Assembly: GCA_028817755.1 (NCBI GenBank) | Contig: JAPPPA010000007.1 | Coordinates: 1 to 18,135 of the forward strand | Reading direction: 5' to 3' | Origin: Gammaproteobacteria bacterium | GTDB taxonomy: Bacteria; Pseudomonadota; Gammaproteobacteria; JAPPPA01 | DNA: 18,135 bases | Shown here: positions 1 to 7,134 of the stretch, piece by piece | Position numbering within the stretch: the stretch's first letter is position 1 | Layout of the letters: each line of letters begins with the position of its first letter | Position numbers and translations under genes: made by a program | Notes under the pieces: model-generated | Seen by the model: the letters and a program-made list of their open reading frames with translations, nothing else | What the model was told of the DNA's origin: nothing | The model's database searches: none

Positions 1-84
1 CTCCTATGATTTGGTAATTGATTGCGTAGGCATATTAAAGACCACCACAAATAAGATATGAATAGTGATTTTTAACGGATTTTT

Positions 85-99
85 ATCTAATTTTTAGAT
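85..99. promoter_or_regulatory. Putative LysR-type regulator binding box (ATC-N9-GAT)
   Basis: A perfect 6-bp inverted repeat, ATCTAA and TTAGAT, is separated by TTT. It has the ATC-N9-GAT form of the T-N11-A motif bound by many LysR-type regulators. It ends 24 bases before the likely start codon of the LysR gene, so negative autoregulation is the simple reading. A possible -10 (TATAAC, 99-104) abuts it, but I see no clear -35. The site is in AT-rich sequence, where short palindromes can arise by chance. Confidence 0.45.
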
Positions 100-123
100 A
101 TAACTTGTCACATGGAGGGCCTT

Positions 124-990
124 ATGAAAGCCAAAATAACGCTCGAACAATGGCAAACGCTGATTCACGTGGTGGAATCCGGCGGTTATGCCCAAGCGGC
201 TGAGGCCATGGATAAAAGCCAAAGCGCCGTTAGCTATGCCATTCAAAAATTAGAAACGCAGCTCTCGCTACGCGCCTTTAAATTAGAAGGCCGACGCGCT
301 GTGTTAACGCCGGTAGGTCAAACACTCTATAAGCGCGCCAAGCACCTAGTAGATGACGCGTTACAACTAGAAGAGGCGGGCGAAAAACTCGCCGCGGGCG
401 TGGAGCCACAAGTCACCATCGCAGTCGATACTTTGTTTCCCAACAATCGCCTGTTAACGGCCATTGAAACCGTGAGTTCGCAGTTTCCCAGCACGCAATT
501 TGAACTAAGAGAGTCCACCCTAAGCGGCCCCAATGAGGACCTATTAAGCGGTAAGGCCAACCTCGCGATTACAGCCTATGCACCACCGGGCTTACTTGGT
601 GAAACCATTGCCGATGTTGAACTTAGAGCGGTAGCCGCAAGCCATCACCCACTGCACCAACTAGGCCGTACATTAAGTTGGGACGACTTACGAAAGCATC
701 GCCAAATAGTGGTGAGAGATACCGGCGTAAATAACAATCGAGACGCTGGTTGGTTAGGTGCTGAACAACGTCTAACCGTCACGTCTGGCATCACTGCTAT
801 TCGTGCGCTTGAGCGCGGTTTAGGGTTTGCTTGGGTGCCCTGTTATTACTACCAACAGGCAAGCGGCTTGGAGCCGCTTAAGTTACGCGAAGGCAGTAGT
901 CGAAAAGTACATTTGCAGCTTATTTATGCTGACCGTGACTACGCGGGGCCAGCAACCACCGCATTGGCTAGTGCGCTTATGTCTTCTTAA
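124..990 (+). CDS. LysR family transcriptional regulator
   Basis: A DNA-binding transcription regulator of 288 residues, the usual LysR size. The N-terminal winged helix-turn-helix spans about residues 5-65; the recognition region includes AAEAMDKSQSAVSYAIQKLE (about 25-44), typical of LysR proteins. The remainder is the periplasmic-binding-protein-like effector domain. The ATG at 124 is chosen over the in-frame ATG at 112 because GGAGGG at 114-119 lies 4 bases before it and would fall inside the coding region if 112 were used. The effector and targets cannot be told from sequence. The neighbour on the left, often the target of such regulators, is outside the window. The last 14 bases overlap the end of convergent msrA. 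Confidence 0.9.
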   Translation: MKAKITLEQWQTLIHVVESGGYAQAAEAMDKSQSAVSYAIQKLETQLSLRAFKLEGRRAVLTPVGQTLYKRAKHLVDDALQLEEAGEKLAAGVEPQVTIAVDTLFPNNRLLTAIETVSSQFPSTQFELRESTLSGPNEDLLSGKANLAITAYAPPGLLGETIADVELRAVAASHHPLHQLGRTLSWDDLRKHRQIVVRDTGVNNNRDAGWLGAEQRLTVTSGITAIRALERGLGFAWVPCYYYQQASGLEPLKLREGSSRKVHLQLIYADRDYAGPATTALASALMSS

Positions 991-1594
991 CGTCGGCAGC
1001 AAAATTATCCAGCAAGTCGCGTACCTTAGGCGCGGCGACACCTTGAATATAAGGCTGATAAGGATTCTGCGCAGCGTAATTCTGGTGGTAATCCTCAGCG
1101 CGGAAAAACGTAGTGAGGGGTTCTAACGTTGTCACAATCGGATCAGCAAATAGTTTCGCTGCTTCCAGCTGCTCGATATAACGCATAGCCACGTCACGCT
1201 GCTCAGCGTCGGCGTAGAAAATGGCAGAACGGTACTGGCGGCCGCTGTCGTTGCCCTGTCGGTTTAGTTGGGTTGGGTTATGTGCGACTGAGAAGAATAG
1301 CTTAAGCAACTTACCTAAGCTCACAACCTGTGGGTCGTAATCCACCTGCACCACTTCGGCATGGTCAGTGGTGCCGCTGCACACCGCTTTGTAATCCGCT
1401 GTTTCGGCTGTACCGCCGGCATAACCAGAGGTAACTGCGGTTACGCCTTCTACGGCTTGAAAAACGGCTTCTACGCACCAAAAGCAACCGCCGGCCAAAA
1501 CAATGCTGGCGCGCACCTCTTCAACCACAGGGTCGAACGTGGGTGCGGGAAAATCTCTAATGCTGCGCCCGGGCGCTAAATCGCAACTTGCCAT
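977..1594 (-). CDS. msrA: Peptide-methionine (S)-S-oxide reductase MsrA
   Basis: Repairs oxidised proteins by reducing the S-epimer of methionine sulfoxide, with electrons normally supplied by thioredoxin. The protein has 205 residues. The family signature GCFWC is at residues 36-40, with Cys37 the predicted catalytic cysteine. The typical SGYAGG, DHAEVV and frequent tyrosine-rich C-terminal stretch (EDYHQNYAAQNPYQPYI) are also present. Cys40 and Cys72 are the other cysteines seen; no C-terminal cysteine is present, so the resolving residue is uncertain. AGAGAAG lies just upstream of the ATG at 1594. It is the last gene of a co-directional run with DUF2147 and purT (56-base gap), and its 3' end overlaps lysR by 14 bases. 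Confidence 0.95.
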   Translation of the reverse strand: MASCDLAPGRSIRDFPAPTFDPVVEEVRASIVLAGGCFWCVEAVFQAVEGVTAVTSGYAGGTAETADYKAVCSGTTDHAEVVQVDYDPQVVSLGKLLKLFFSVAHNPTQLNRQGNDSGRQYRSAIFYADAEQRDVAMRYIEQLEAAKLFADPIVTTLEPLTTFFRAEDYHQNYAAQNPYQPYIQGVAAPKVRDLLDNFAADVKKT

Positions 1595-1650
1595 AATGCT
1601 TCTCTATTTCAGGTGCGTTTTAGAGCTGAACGGGCGGCTTTCGTTCCTTG

Positions 1651-2070
1651 CTACTTTTCTAGGCGGTGCCAATCCACCGTTTTCTTAAAAAAACCAAGGT
1701 AACCGGTGACTTTTAAGATGCCGCCTTCGCCAAGGCGAATTTTGGCTTTATAGGTTTTACCCTTGGTAGTGCGGTAAAGCTCGCCGTCTACCCAGGCGTC
1801 TTTTTTAGCGTCGTAGCTCATGTCTTTGATGATGACAAGACCTAGTAACTCGCGTTCGCGGAGCGCTGGATCAGGGTTATTCACGTCGGTCGTGGCTTTC
1901 GCCTCATCCGGGTCGCCACCCACAATCTTGCCCTGTAGTTCGTCACCCACGCGATACAGTTCTACGTGGCCGCCACCTTCATTGGTTTTCCAAACGCCTA
2001 ATACGTCGTTTGGCCCTGCAAAGGTCATACTGCTAATCAAAAGCCCCAAGATTAGTACTACTTTTTTCAT
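1651..2070 (-). CDS. DUF2147 family secreted protein
   Basis: A 139-residue exported protein of unknown biochemical function. A signal peptide covers residues 1-18 (MKKVVLILGLLISSMTFA), with likely cleavage before GPNDV. The mature part shows the DUF2147 pattern: an early GVWKTNEGG, the NPDPALRERELLGLVIIKDM segment, the W-x-DGELY element and a GKTYKAKI strand, ending in W-H-R-L. The family is thought to form a small beta-barrel-like periplasmic domain. A strong ribosome binding site (AGGAGG, 2075-2080) precedes the ATG by 4 bases. It lies 39 bases after the natural stop of purT and 56 before msrA, so it may be cotranscribed with them. Confidence 0.85.
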   Translation of the reverse strand: MKKVVLILGLLISSMTFAGPNDVLGVWKTNEGGGHVELYRVGDELQGKIVGGDPDEAKATTDVNNPDPALRERELLGLVIIKDMSYDAKKDAWVDGELYRTTKGKTYKAKIRLGEGGILKVTGYLGFFKKTVDWHRLEK

Positions 2071-2109
2071 GTCCCCTCCTCCCCGAGGTTTTGCTTTGTC
2101 TATCTAAAG

Positions 2110-3294
2110 CTACATATTTACGGTTACCGCCGCAGCGACTTTTTCAGCCACATCACGTGCGGTACGCACGTCTTCACCACGCGCCAGCGCCACACCTAAA
2201 CGGCGACGGCCAGCACTTTCTGGCTTACCAAATCACCGTAGTTGGGTATTTGGCGTAGTCAACGCATTGTCGGCTACATCGTAAGTCATTTCGGTGCTGT
2301 GGCCTTCCGGCAAAATCACGTGCGAAGCCGATGGCCCATGCTGCACGATATTTGGAATTGGGAAGCCCAAAATAGCGCGAACGTGTAGCGCGAACTCTGA
2401 AAGGTCTTGCGAGATAAGCGTAACCATACCGGTGTCGTGCGGGCGAGGTGAAACCTCACTAAAGATTACTTCGTCGCCTTTCACAAACAGTTCCACACCA
2501 AACAGGCCGCGACCGCCGAGTGCCTCAGTGACTTTAGCGCCGATATGTTGAGCTTTGGCTAAGGCTGCATCCGTCATCGGCTGTGGCTGCCAGCTTTCGC
2601 GGTAATCGCCATCTACTTGGCGGTGGCCGATTGGGTCACAGAACGAGGTGCCGCCAACATGACGCACGGTAAGCAAGGTGATTTCGTAATCGAAGTCGAC
2701 AAAGCCTTCAACAATCACGCGGCCTTCGCCGGCACGGCCGCCGGATTGTGCGTATTCCCATGCTGGGCCAATATCAGCTTCAGACTTAATGGTGCTCTGG
2801 CCTTTGCCCGATGAGCTCATGACCGGCTTAATCACGCAAGGAATACCAACGGCTTCTACGGCCGCACGGTACTCTTCTTCGGTATCAGCAAAGCGGTAAT
2901 TAGAGGTTGGCAAGCCCAAGTCTTCAGCGGCTAAACAACGAATGCCTTCGCGGTCCATGGTTAGGCGCGCGGCTTCGGCCGTTGGCACTACGGTGTAACC
3001 TTCGGCTTCTAATTTGATCAGTTCAGGCGTCGCAATCGCTTCGATTTCTGGAACGATGTAATGCGGCTTTTCTAGCTCAACCACACGACGCAACTCATCG
3101 GCGTCGAGCATATTAATCACATGGCTACGGTGCGCGACTTGCATAGCTGGCGCATTCTCGTAACGATCTACCGCAATCACTTCTACACCTAGGCGCTGGG
3201 CTTCTATCACCACTTCCTTACCAAGCTCACCACAACCCAACATCATGATGCGGGTAGCTGAAGGCGATAATGGGGTGCCTAAGGAAACGGTCAT
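2110..3294 (-). pseudogene. purT: Formate-dependent GAR transformylase PurT, interrupted by an in-frame TGA
   Basis: PurT is an ATP-grasp enzyme that makes N-formyl-GAR from formate, ATP and glycinamide ribonucleotide in purine synthesis. From the ATG at 3294 (GGAG at 3301-3304, 6 bases upstream) the frame gives 353 residues closely resembling E. coli PurT. These include SSSGKGQ (about 160-166), the metal-ligand glutamates Glu268 and Glu280, and SPRPHDTGMVT. Codon 354 is TGA (2233-2235). The same frame then continues with FGKPESAGRRRLGVALA and stops at TAG, 2110-2112. Counting the TGA, the whole is 394 codons against 392 residues in E. coli. E. coli has Leu at the interrupted position. The lost tail carries the Lys and Arg-Arg that bind the GAR phosphate in E. 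coli PurT, so the truncated product (2233-3294) is probably inactive. A sequencing error is the main alternative. A longer upstream start at 3348 lacks support. Confidence 0.88.
2233..2235 (-). other. Premature in-frame TGA within purT
   Basis: On the minus strand the codons read CAA CTA CGG TGA TTT GGT AAG CCA, giving Q-L-R-stop-F-G-K-P. The PurT family has Leu-Phe-Gly-Lys-Pro here, so a single change from TTA to TGA would explain it. There is no frameshift: the frame on both sides is the same. Confidence 0.9.
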
Positions 3295-3411
3295 AAAAAA
3301 CTCCGGATAACGCTGAAATGTAGATAATGGCGGCAGATGATAACGCATTGCGGGCCTTGCTAACTATTGCTGCTAGCTGGCGCCCGCAACAGACTAGATT
3401 GGACAAGCCCT

Positions 3412-4227
3412 ATGAGCACATTGCCTTTTATGATTTCGCCCCAAGCACTGCAAGCCGCATTGCAAGGAACCGACAATATTCTGGTCGTGGATTTGGGCAA
3501 TCCAGAGCGTTTCGCTAATGAGCACATTGCTGGATCGGTATGGCTAGACTATGCCGACATTACCCGCAGCGATGCACCTGCCGCTGGTTTAGTCGCCTTT
3601 GAAGACGTACTGAGCGCGGTCTTTTCAAAATTGGGGCTCACACCGGACACGCATATTGTCGCCTGCGATGACGCTGGTAACGGTAAGGCCGCACGCCTTT
3701 GTTACACCCTAGACTGCATTGGTCACAACAACTGGTCGCTTTTGGATGGCGGCATTCCGGCCTGGGTGGCTGATGGCTTTGCGCTCACCGACCAAGCAAC
3801 GCCTGCGATTGAGTCCAACTACAATGCGACTTACGTTGAAGGCGTGATGTGGAACTCTGACCAAATTCTGAGCCAGATTCATAACGACGATTTCGTCACC
3901 CTAGATGCCCGCTCAGCCGACGAGTTTACTGGCCTTGATGTAAAAACCGCGAATGGCGGCCATATCCCTAATGCTGCACATTACGAGTGGACACGCGCCA
4001 TGGATATCGCCAATCAGAAACGTTTACGCAGCGTAGATGAACTGCGCGATGAGCTAGAAGCGGCAGACATTACGCCAAACAAACAAATTGTGGCTTACTG
4101 CCAAACCCACCACCGCTCGGCCTACAGCTATGTGATGCTGAAATACTTGGGCTATAGCAAAGTGGCGGGTTATCCCGGCGCTTGGTCGGACTGGGGCAAC
4201 AACAATAATTTGCCGGTAGAAGTGTAA
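3412..4227 (+). CDS. rhdA: Two-domain rhodanese (thiosulfate sulfurtransferase), RhdA-like
   Basis: Transfers sulfane sulfur, classically from thiosulfate to cyanide and in cells probably to protein or thiol acceptors, through a cysteine persulfide. It has 271 residues and two rhodanese domains. The N-terminal domain is inactive, with Asp in its loop (CDDAGNGKAARL). The C-terminal domain has the loop CQTHHRS with Cys230. Both the loop sequence and position 230 match what I recall of Azotobacter vinelandii RhdA, which also has 271 residues. The ATG at 3412 is preferred to the TTG at 3367, whose extra residues (LLAGARNRLDW) look non-homologous; no strong ribosome binding site is visible. It is divergent from purT with a 117-base gap. 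In pseudomonads such genes often sit beside psd; here they do not, within view. Confidence 0.92.
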   Translation: MSTLPFMISPQALQAALQGTDNILVVDLGNPERFANEHIAGSVWLDYADITRSDAPAAGLVAFEDVLSAVFSKLGLTPDTHIVACDDAGNGKAARLCYTLDCIGHNNWSLLDGGIPAWVADGFALTDQATPAIESNYNATYVEGVMWNSDQILSQIHNDDFVTLDARSADEFTGLDVKTANGGHIPNAAHYEWTRAMDIANQKRLRSVDELRDELEAADITPNKQIVAYCQTHHRSAYSYVMLKYLGYSKVAGYPGAWSDWGNNNNLPVEV

Positions 4228-4341
4228 TTCGCAGCGGCTAATACCTCGGCCCTAAGCAGACTTACCGGGATAGATAACGAGGAACAAATTATCCAATCGT
4301 CTGTCTATTAGCGGTAATAACATCATGGCTTCCGCAAGAAC

Positions 4342-4361
4342 GTTAGTTAAGCTTAGCTAAC
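4342..4361. repeat. 20-bp near-perfect palindrome
   Basis: GTTAGTTAAGCTTAGCTAAC reads almost the same on both strands, with one T/G mismatch pair at positions 6 and 15. It lies 52 bases upstream of the TATAAT at 4413, between the rhodanese gene and the exported protein gene. It has no T-run, so a protein-binding site is more likely than a terminator. Confidence 0.6.
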
Positions 4362-4367
4362 ACTCAC

Positions 4368-4384
4368 TGCGTTTGAAAAACGCA
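4368..4384. repeat. Perfect 7-bp inverted repeat upstream of a promoter
   Basis: TGCGTTT and AAACGCA flank GAA. The repeat ends 7 bases before the proposed -35 of the promoter for the gene at 4488, a place where an operator or activator site would act. It could also be a weak hairpin; on the minus strand it is preceded and followed by only short A/T stretches. Confidence 0.5.
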
Positions 4385-4390
4385 AAATGA

Positions 4391-4418
4391 TGTAACTCAC
4401 TGATTAGATTCGTATAAT
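4391..4418 (+). promoter_or_regulatory. Putative sigma-70 promoter for the exported protein gene
   Basis: A perfect -10 hexamer, TATAAT, lies at 4413-4418. The best -35 at a 16-base spacing is TGTAAC (4391-4396), a weak match. Initiation about 7 bases after the -10 would give a leader of roughly 60 bases before the ATG at 4488. The weak -35 and the inverted repeats just upstream suggest an activated or regulated promoter. Confidence 0.45.
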
Positions 4419-4487
4419 GATCCAAACATTTGGTCGCATACGGGGAATCCGCGACAGGGTTCGAACAGATAGATAGAGGGCAAACAT

Positions 4488-4988
4488 ATGCTTTTAAATC
4501 GCATATTTATTGCTGCCGCAGCGTTATTTACAAGCGTCAGCTTTGCAGAAACCGAGTACTACGATCCGGCTCCAGACATCGTATATCCGGGTGAAATCAC
4601 TGAAGACATGGCACGTAAAGTCACACCTGCCATGCTGCCAGAAGTACCTTCTCGTGAGGCACTGTTAAAAAGAGATCCAGCTGCACCAGTTCAGGCTGCA
4701 CAACCCACCAACCAGCGTATTGGTGGTCCACCGATCGTGACACCATTGACTGAGTGCCAAGCCGCCATTCTGTTTACTGCAGATGCCGATGCCAAACTTC
4801 GTGGCTTTGTGATGCGTAGTTTGAATGTTATTCCTGCTGGCCAAATGGCTGACGGCGCACAAACTGTGACCGACATTTTTGGTCAGAAATCACCTGAGCA
4901 AATTGCTGACCTAGCGCGCCCAATGAAAGGTGTAGCTCAGAGTGACGTACGCTGCCCAGAAGCAGCAGAAGAAAGCGCGGCTCAGTAA
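4488..4988 (+). CDS. Exported protein of unknown function
   Basis: I do not recognise this 166-residue protein. A signal peptide spans residues 1-20 (MLLNRIFIAAAALFTSVSFA), with likely cleavage before ETEYYDP. The mature protein begins acidic and proline-rich (DPAPDIVYPGEITEDM). A proline/alanine/glutamine linker follows (about residues 62-78). The C-terminal half looks folded and includes TECQAAILFTADADAKLRGFV and a later Cys in DVRCPEAAEE, so one disulfide between two cysteines is possible. GAGGG sits about 8 bases before the ATG. It has its own promoter and ends 34 bases from the convergent Rieske gene. It is probably periplasmic, since I see no lipobox or second membrane segment. Confidence 0.8.
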   Translation: MLLNRIFIAAAALFTSVSFAETEYYDPAPDIVYPGEITEDMARKVTPAMLPEVPSREALLKRDPAAPVQAAQPTNQRIGGPPIVTPLTECQAAILFTADADAKLRGFVMRSLNVIPAGQMADGAQTVTDIFGQKSPEQIADLARPMKGVAQSDVRCPEAAEESAAQ

Positions 4989-5022
4989 AAAGCACATCAA
5001 CCCTGGCTGGGCTGATTAGTTA

Positions 5023-5346
5023 TTAGTCCCAGCGAGCGTCTCGTACAAAAATAATACCGTTCTCAATTTTTACCGGCATGGTGGGCAAATCACCGAATGC
5101 TGGTGGTGCGGTATTTTTGCCCGTTTTCAAGCAGAATCGTGCGCCATGGAATGGACAGACGATTTCGCCGTCTTCTACTGAGCCGTCGTGCAGCGGCAAC
5201 GAGTCATGCGTGCAGAAGTCTTCTACCGCATAAATCTCGCCATCAACATTCAGCACCAATACCGGCACGCCATCAACATCCACAGTTGTGCGTGAGCCGG
5301 GACCAAATTCTGCTTCTGGCGTTACGCCAAACCAATTCTCAGACAC
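5023..5346 (-). CDS. Rieske [2Fe-2S] ferredoxin (BphF/NirD-like)
   Basis: A small soluble electron-transfer protein of 107 residues. The Rieske cluster motif is complete: C-T-H at residues 45-47 and C-P-F-H at 64-67, giving two Cys and two His ligands. This matches ferredoxin components of non-haem oxygenases and the NirD-type subunit. The start is GTG at 5346, supported by AGGAAAGG (5353-5360), 6 bases away. No oxygenase or reductase gene is nearby. It is the last gene of the suf run but is separated from sufT by 151 bases holding a long hairpin. Its position suggests a link to Fe-S assembly or use, perhaps as a cluster client; the partner is unknown. Confidence 0.92.
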   Translation of the reverse strand: MSENWFGVTPEAEFGPGSRTTVDVDGVPVLVLNVDGEIYAVEDFCTHDSLPLHDGSVEDGEIVCPFHGARFCLKTGKNTAPPAFGDLPTMPVKIENGIIFVRDARWD

Positions 5347-5396
5347 GATTAACCTTTCCTAAAATTACTAACCCGCTAGCACTCAGCTGAGTGCAG

Positions 5397-5478
5397 CTCG
5401 CAAGGCGCAAGTGTTCGCGGAGCGCGGAGTGTACACGCTAGTACATGAGCACTTCGCGGACACTTGCAACGCCGCGAG
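5397..5478. repeat. Long imperfect hairpin element between sufT and the Rieske gene
   Basis: The arms GCAAGTGTTCGCG (5407-5419) and CGCGGACACTTGC (5455-5467) pair over 13 positions with one G-T wobble. The hairpin continues inward to paired GTAC tetramers (5431-5434 and 5441-5444) around a 6-base loop, and outward through CTCGC (5397-5401) and GCGAG (5474-5478). A separate palindrome, CTCAGCTGAG, lies at 5382-5391. It fills most of the gap between the genes and contains no coding frame I can support. It resembles the interspersed palindromic elements of bacterial intergenic DNA, but no second copy is in the window. It could also act as an mRNA processing or partial termination site. Confidence 0.7.
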
Positions 5479-5497
5479 GTGTGCTCAGATGAGGGCG

Positions 5498-5887
5498 TTA
5501 TAAGAGACCAAGCTGCAGCTTGGCCGCTTCCGACATATTGTCTTGCGTCCAAGGCGGATCCCAAATGATTTCCACCTGCGCTTCGACGACGCCATCTACC
5601 GACTCAATCGCGGCGCCGACGGTATCTGGGAAGGTTTGTGCCACCGGGCAACCTGGTGCGGTCAGTGTCATCTTGCAGTCGACATTACCGAGGTCGTCAA
5701 TATCAATCGCGTAGATCAGACCCAAGTCAAAAATATTGACTGGAATCTCTGGGTCATACACCAGCTTTAATGCCGCGATGATGGCATCGAGCATTTCTTC
5801 TTTGTCTTCGTACAGCGGGTTAATACTGTCTTGGCCTTCTGTCACATTGGTGGACAGAAGCTGATCTGATGGTTTTGGCTCTGACAT
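5498..5887 (-). CDS. sufT: SufT, MIP18/DUF59 family Fe-S assembly protein
   Basis: An accessory factor in Fe-S cluster maturation, 129 residues. The N-terminal 30 residues are polar and variable. The MIP18 domain follows: VYDPEIPVNIFDLGLIY (43-59), then TAPGCP (76-81) with the conserved Cys80, and IIWDPPWTQDNMSEAAKLQLG near the end. The DPPW-T-x-D-x-M-S-E-A tail is typical of SufT proteins coded in suf operons. It follows sufS by 3 bases, so the two are probably translated in series. SufT in other bacteria is needed mainly when demand for clusters is high; that role here is by analogy. Confidence 0.93.
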   Translation of the reverse strand: MSEPKPSDQLLSTNVTEGQDSINPLYEDKEEMLDAIIAALKLVYDPEIPVNIFDLGLIYAIDIDDLGNVDCKMTLTAPGCPVAQTFPDTVGAAIESVDGVVEAQVEIIWDPPWTQDNMSEAAKLQLGLL

Positions 5888-5890
5888 TGG

Positions 5891-7132
5891 CTATACCAAC
5901 ATATTTCTTGTTTTTTCTAGGGCTTCGATAAAGGCGTCGATATCGGCGTTGGTGTTATAAACGGCTAGCGAGGCACGTGCAGTCGCGCCTACGCCAAAGC
6001 GCTCCATCGCTGGCATAGCGCAGTGGTGACCGGCACGAATAGCAACGCCAAAGCGGTCGATCAAGCTACCGATATCGGCAGCGTGGGCATCATCAAACAC
6101 AAAGGACAGAATGCTGGCTTTATTAGCCGCAGTACCGATGATGCGTACGCCATCAAATTCCGACAGGCGCTTGGTGCCGTATGCGAGTAGCTCGTTTTCC
6201 CAAGCGGCGACGTTATCTAGACCGATGTTTTGCACCCATTTCAGGGCCTCACCCAGGCCAACAGCACCGGCGATATTTGGCGTACCCGCTTCAAACTTAT
6301 GCGGAATGCTGTTGTACGTAGAACCATTTAGGCTCACCACTTTGATCATCTCGCCACCGCCTTGATAAGGCGACATAGCTTCTAGCAGCTCGGCTTTTCC
6401 CCACAGGGCGCCAATACCAGTTGGGCCGTAGACTTTGTGACCAGAGAAGGCGTAAAAATCCACGCCCAAATCCTGCACATCAACCTTGGTGTGCGGTGTT
6501 GCTTGCGCGCCGTCTGAAATCACAACCGCGCCAACGGCGTGAGCCATTTCGGCAATCTGCTTGATTGGGTTAATGGTGCCTAGCGCGTTAGAGACGTGGC
6601 CTACGGAGACAATTTTGGTTTTGTCGCTTAGTAGCTTTTGGTACTCGTCTAATTGCAGCTCGGCATCGTCATTCACGGGAATAACTTTTAGCTCAGCGCC
6701 GGTTTGCTCGCAGAGCATTTGCCAAGGCACGATATTCGAATGGTGTTCGATATGGCCGATGATGATTTCATCACCCGCTTTTAAACGCGGACGGCCATAA
6801 CCTTGGGCAATCAAGTTAATCGCTTCGGTAGTACCGCGCACCAACACAATTTCGTTGCTGCTATTGGCATTTAAGAACTGCGCTGTGGTTTCACGTGCGC
6901 CTTCATAGCCTTGGGTAGCACGCTCGCTCAGAGCATGTACACCACGATGCACATTGCTGTTATCTAGCGAGTAGTAGTGATCAATCGCGTCAATCACGCA
7001 CTGTGGCTTTTGGCTGGTTGCGGCGTTGTCTAAATAGACTAACGGCTTGCCATGCACTTCTTGCTGCAGTGTTGGAAACTGCGCGCGAATAGCATCGACG
7101 TCAAAGGTATTCGCTAAAGCCGGGGCATTCAT
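5891..7132 (-). CDS. sufS: Cysteine desulfurase SufS
   Basis: A PLP enzyme that removes sulfur from L-cysteine, leaving a persulfide and alanine, and feeds SUF cluster assembly. The protein has 413 residues, a normal length. The PLP-binding Lys233 is in FSGHKVYGPTGIG, and the persulfide-carrying Cys371 is in RAGHHCAMP, the short-loop form of group II enzymes. EHHSNIVPW and the ISDGAQ motif that contacts PLP are present. It starts 2 bases after sufD ends and is followed 3 bases later by sufT. Group II enzymes are normally stimulated by SufE or SufU, and neither is coded in this operon. Confidence 0.97.
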   Translation of the reverse strand: MNAPALANTFDVDAIRAQFPTLQQEVHGKPLVYLDNAATSQKPQCVIDAIDHYYSLDNSNVHRGVHALSERATQGYEGARETTAQFLNANSSNEIVLVRGTTEAINLIAQGYGRPRLKAGDEIIIGHIEHHSNIVPWQMLCEQTGAELKVIPVNDDAELQLDEYQKLLSDKTKIVSVGHVSNALGTINPIKQIAEMAHAVGAVVISDGAQATPHTKVDVQDLGVDFYAFSGHKVYGPTGIGALWGKAELLEAMSPYQGGGEMIKVVSLNGSTYNSIPHKFEAGTPNIAGAVGLGEALKWVQNIGLDNVAAWENELLAYGTKRLSEFDGVRIIGTAANKASILSFVFDDAHAADIGSLIDRFGVAIRAGHHCAMPAMERFGVGATARASLAVYNTNADIDAFIEALEKTRNMLV

Positions 7133-7134
7133 AT

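Noticed and set aside
2205..2235. The purT TGA as a selenocysteine or programmed readthrough codon
   Set aside because: A short 5-bp stem (GCCAG/CTGGC) lies 8 bases after the TGA, but the family residue here is Leu, not Cys or Sec, and the same bases simply encode conserved residues. A nonsense change or sequencing error is simpler.
3367..3411. An earlier TTG start for the rhodanese
   Set aside because: The added 15 residues are not family-like, and the ATG at 3412 gives the 271-residue length and Cys230 position of RhdA.
4453..4475. tRNA T-loop-like GGTTCGAAC
   Set aside because: The flanking bases do not form the T stem, and no acceptor or anticodon arm can be found around it.
5007..5032. 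A terminator between the convergent exported-protein and Rieske genes
   Set aside because: CTGGGCT and AGTCCCAG can pair with a bulge, but there is no T-run on either strand and it overlaps the Rieske stop codon.
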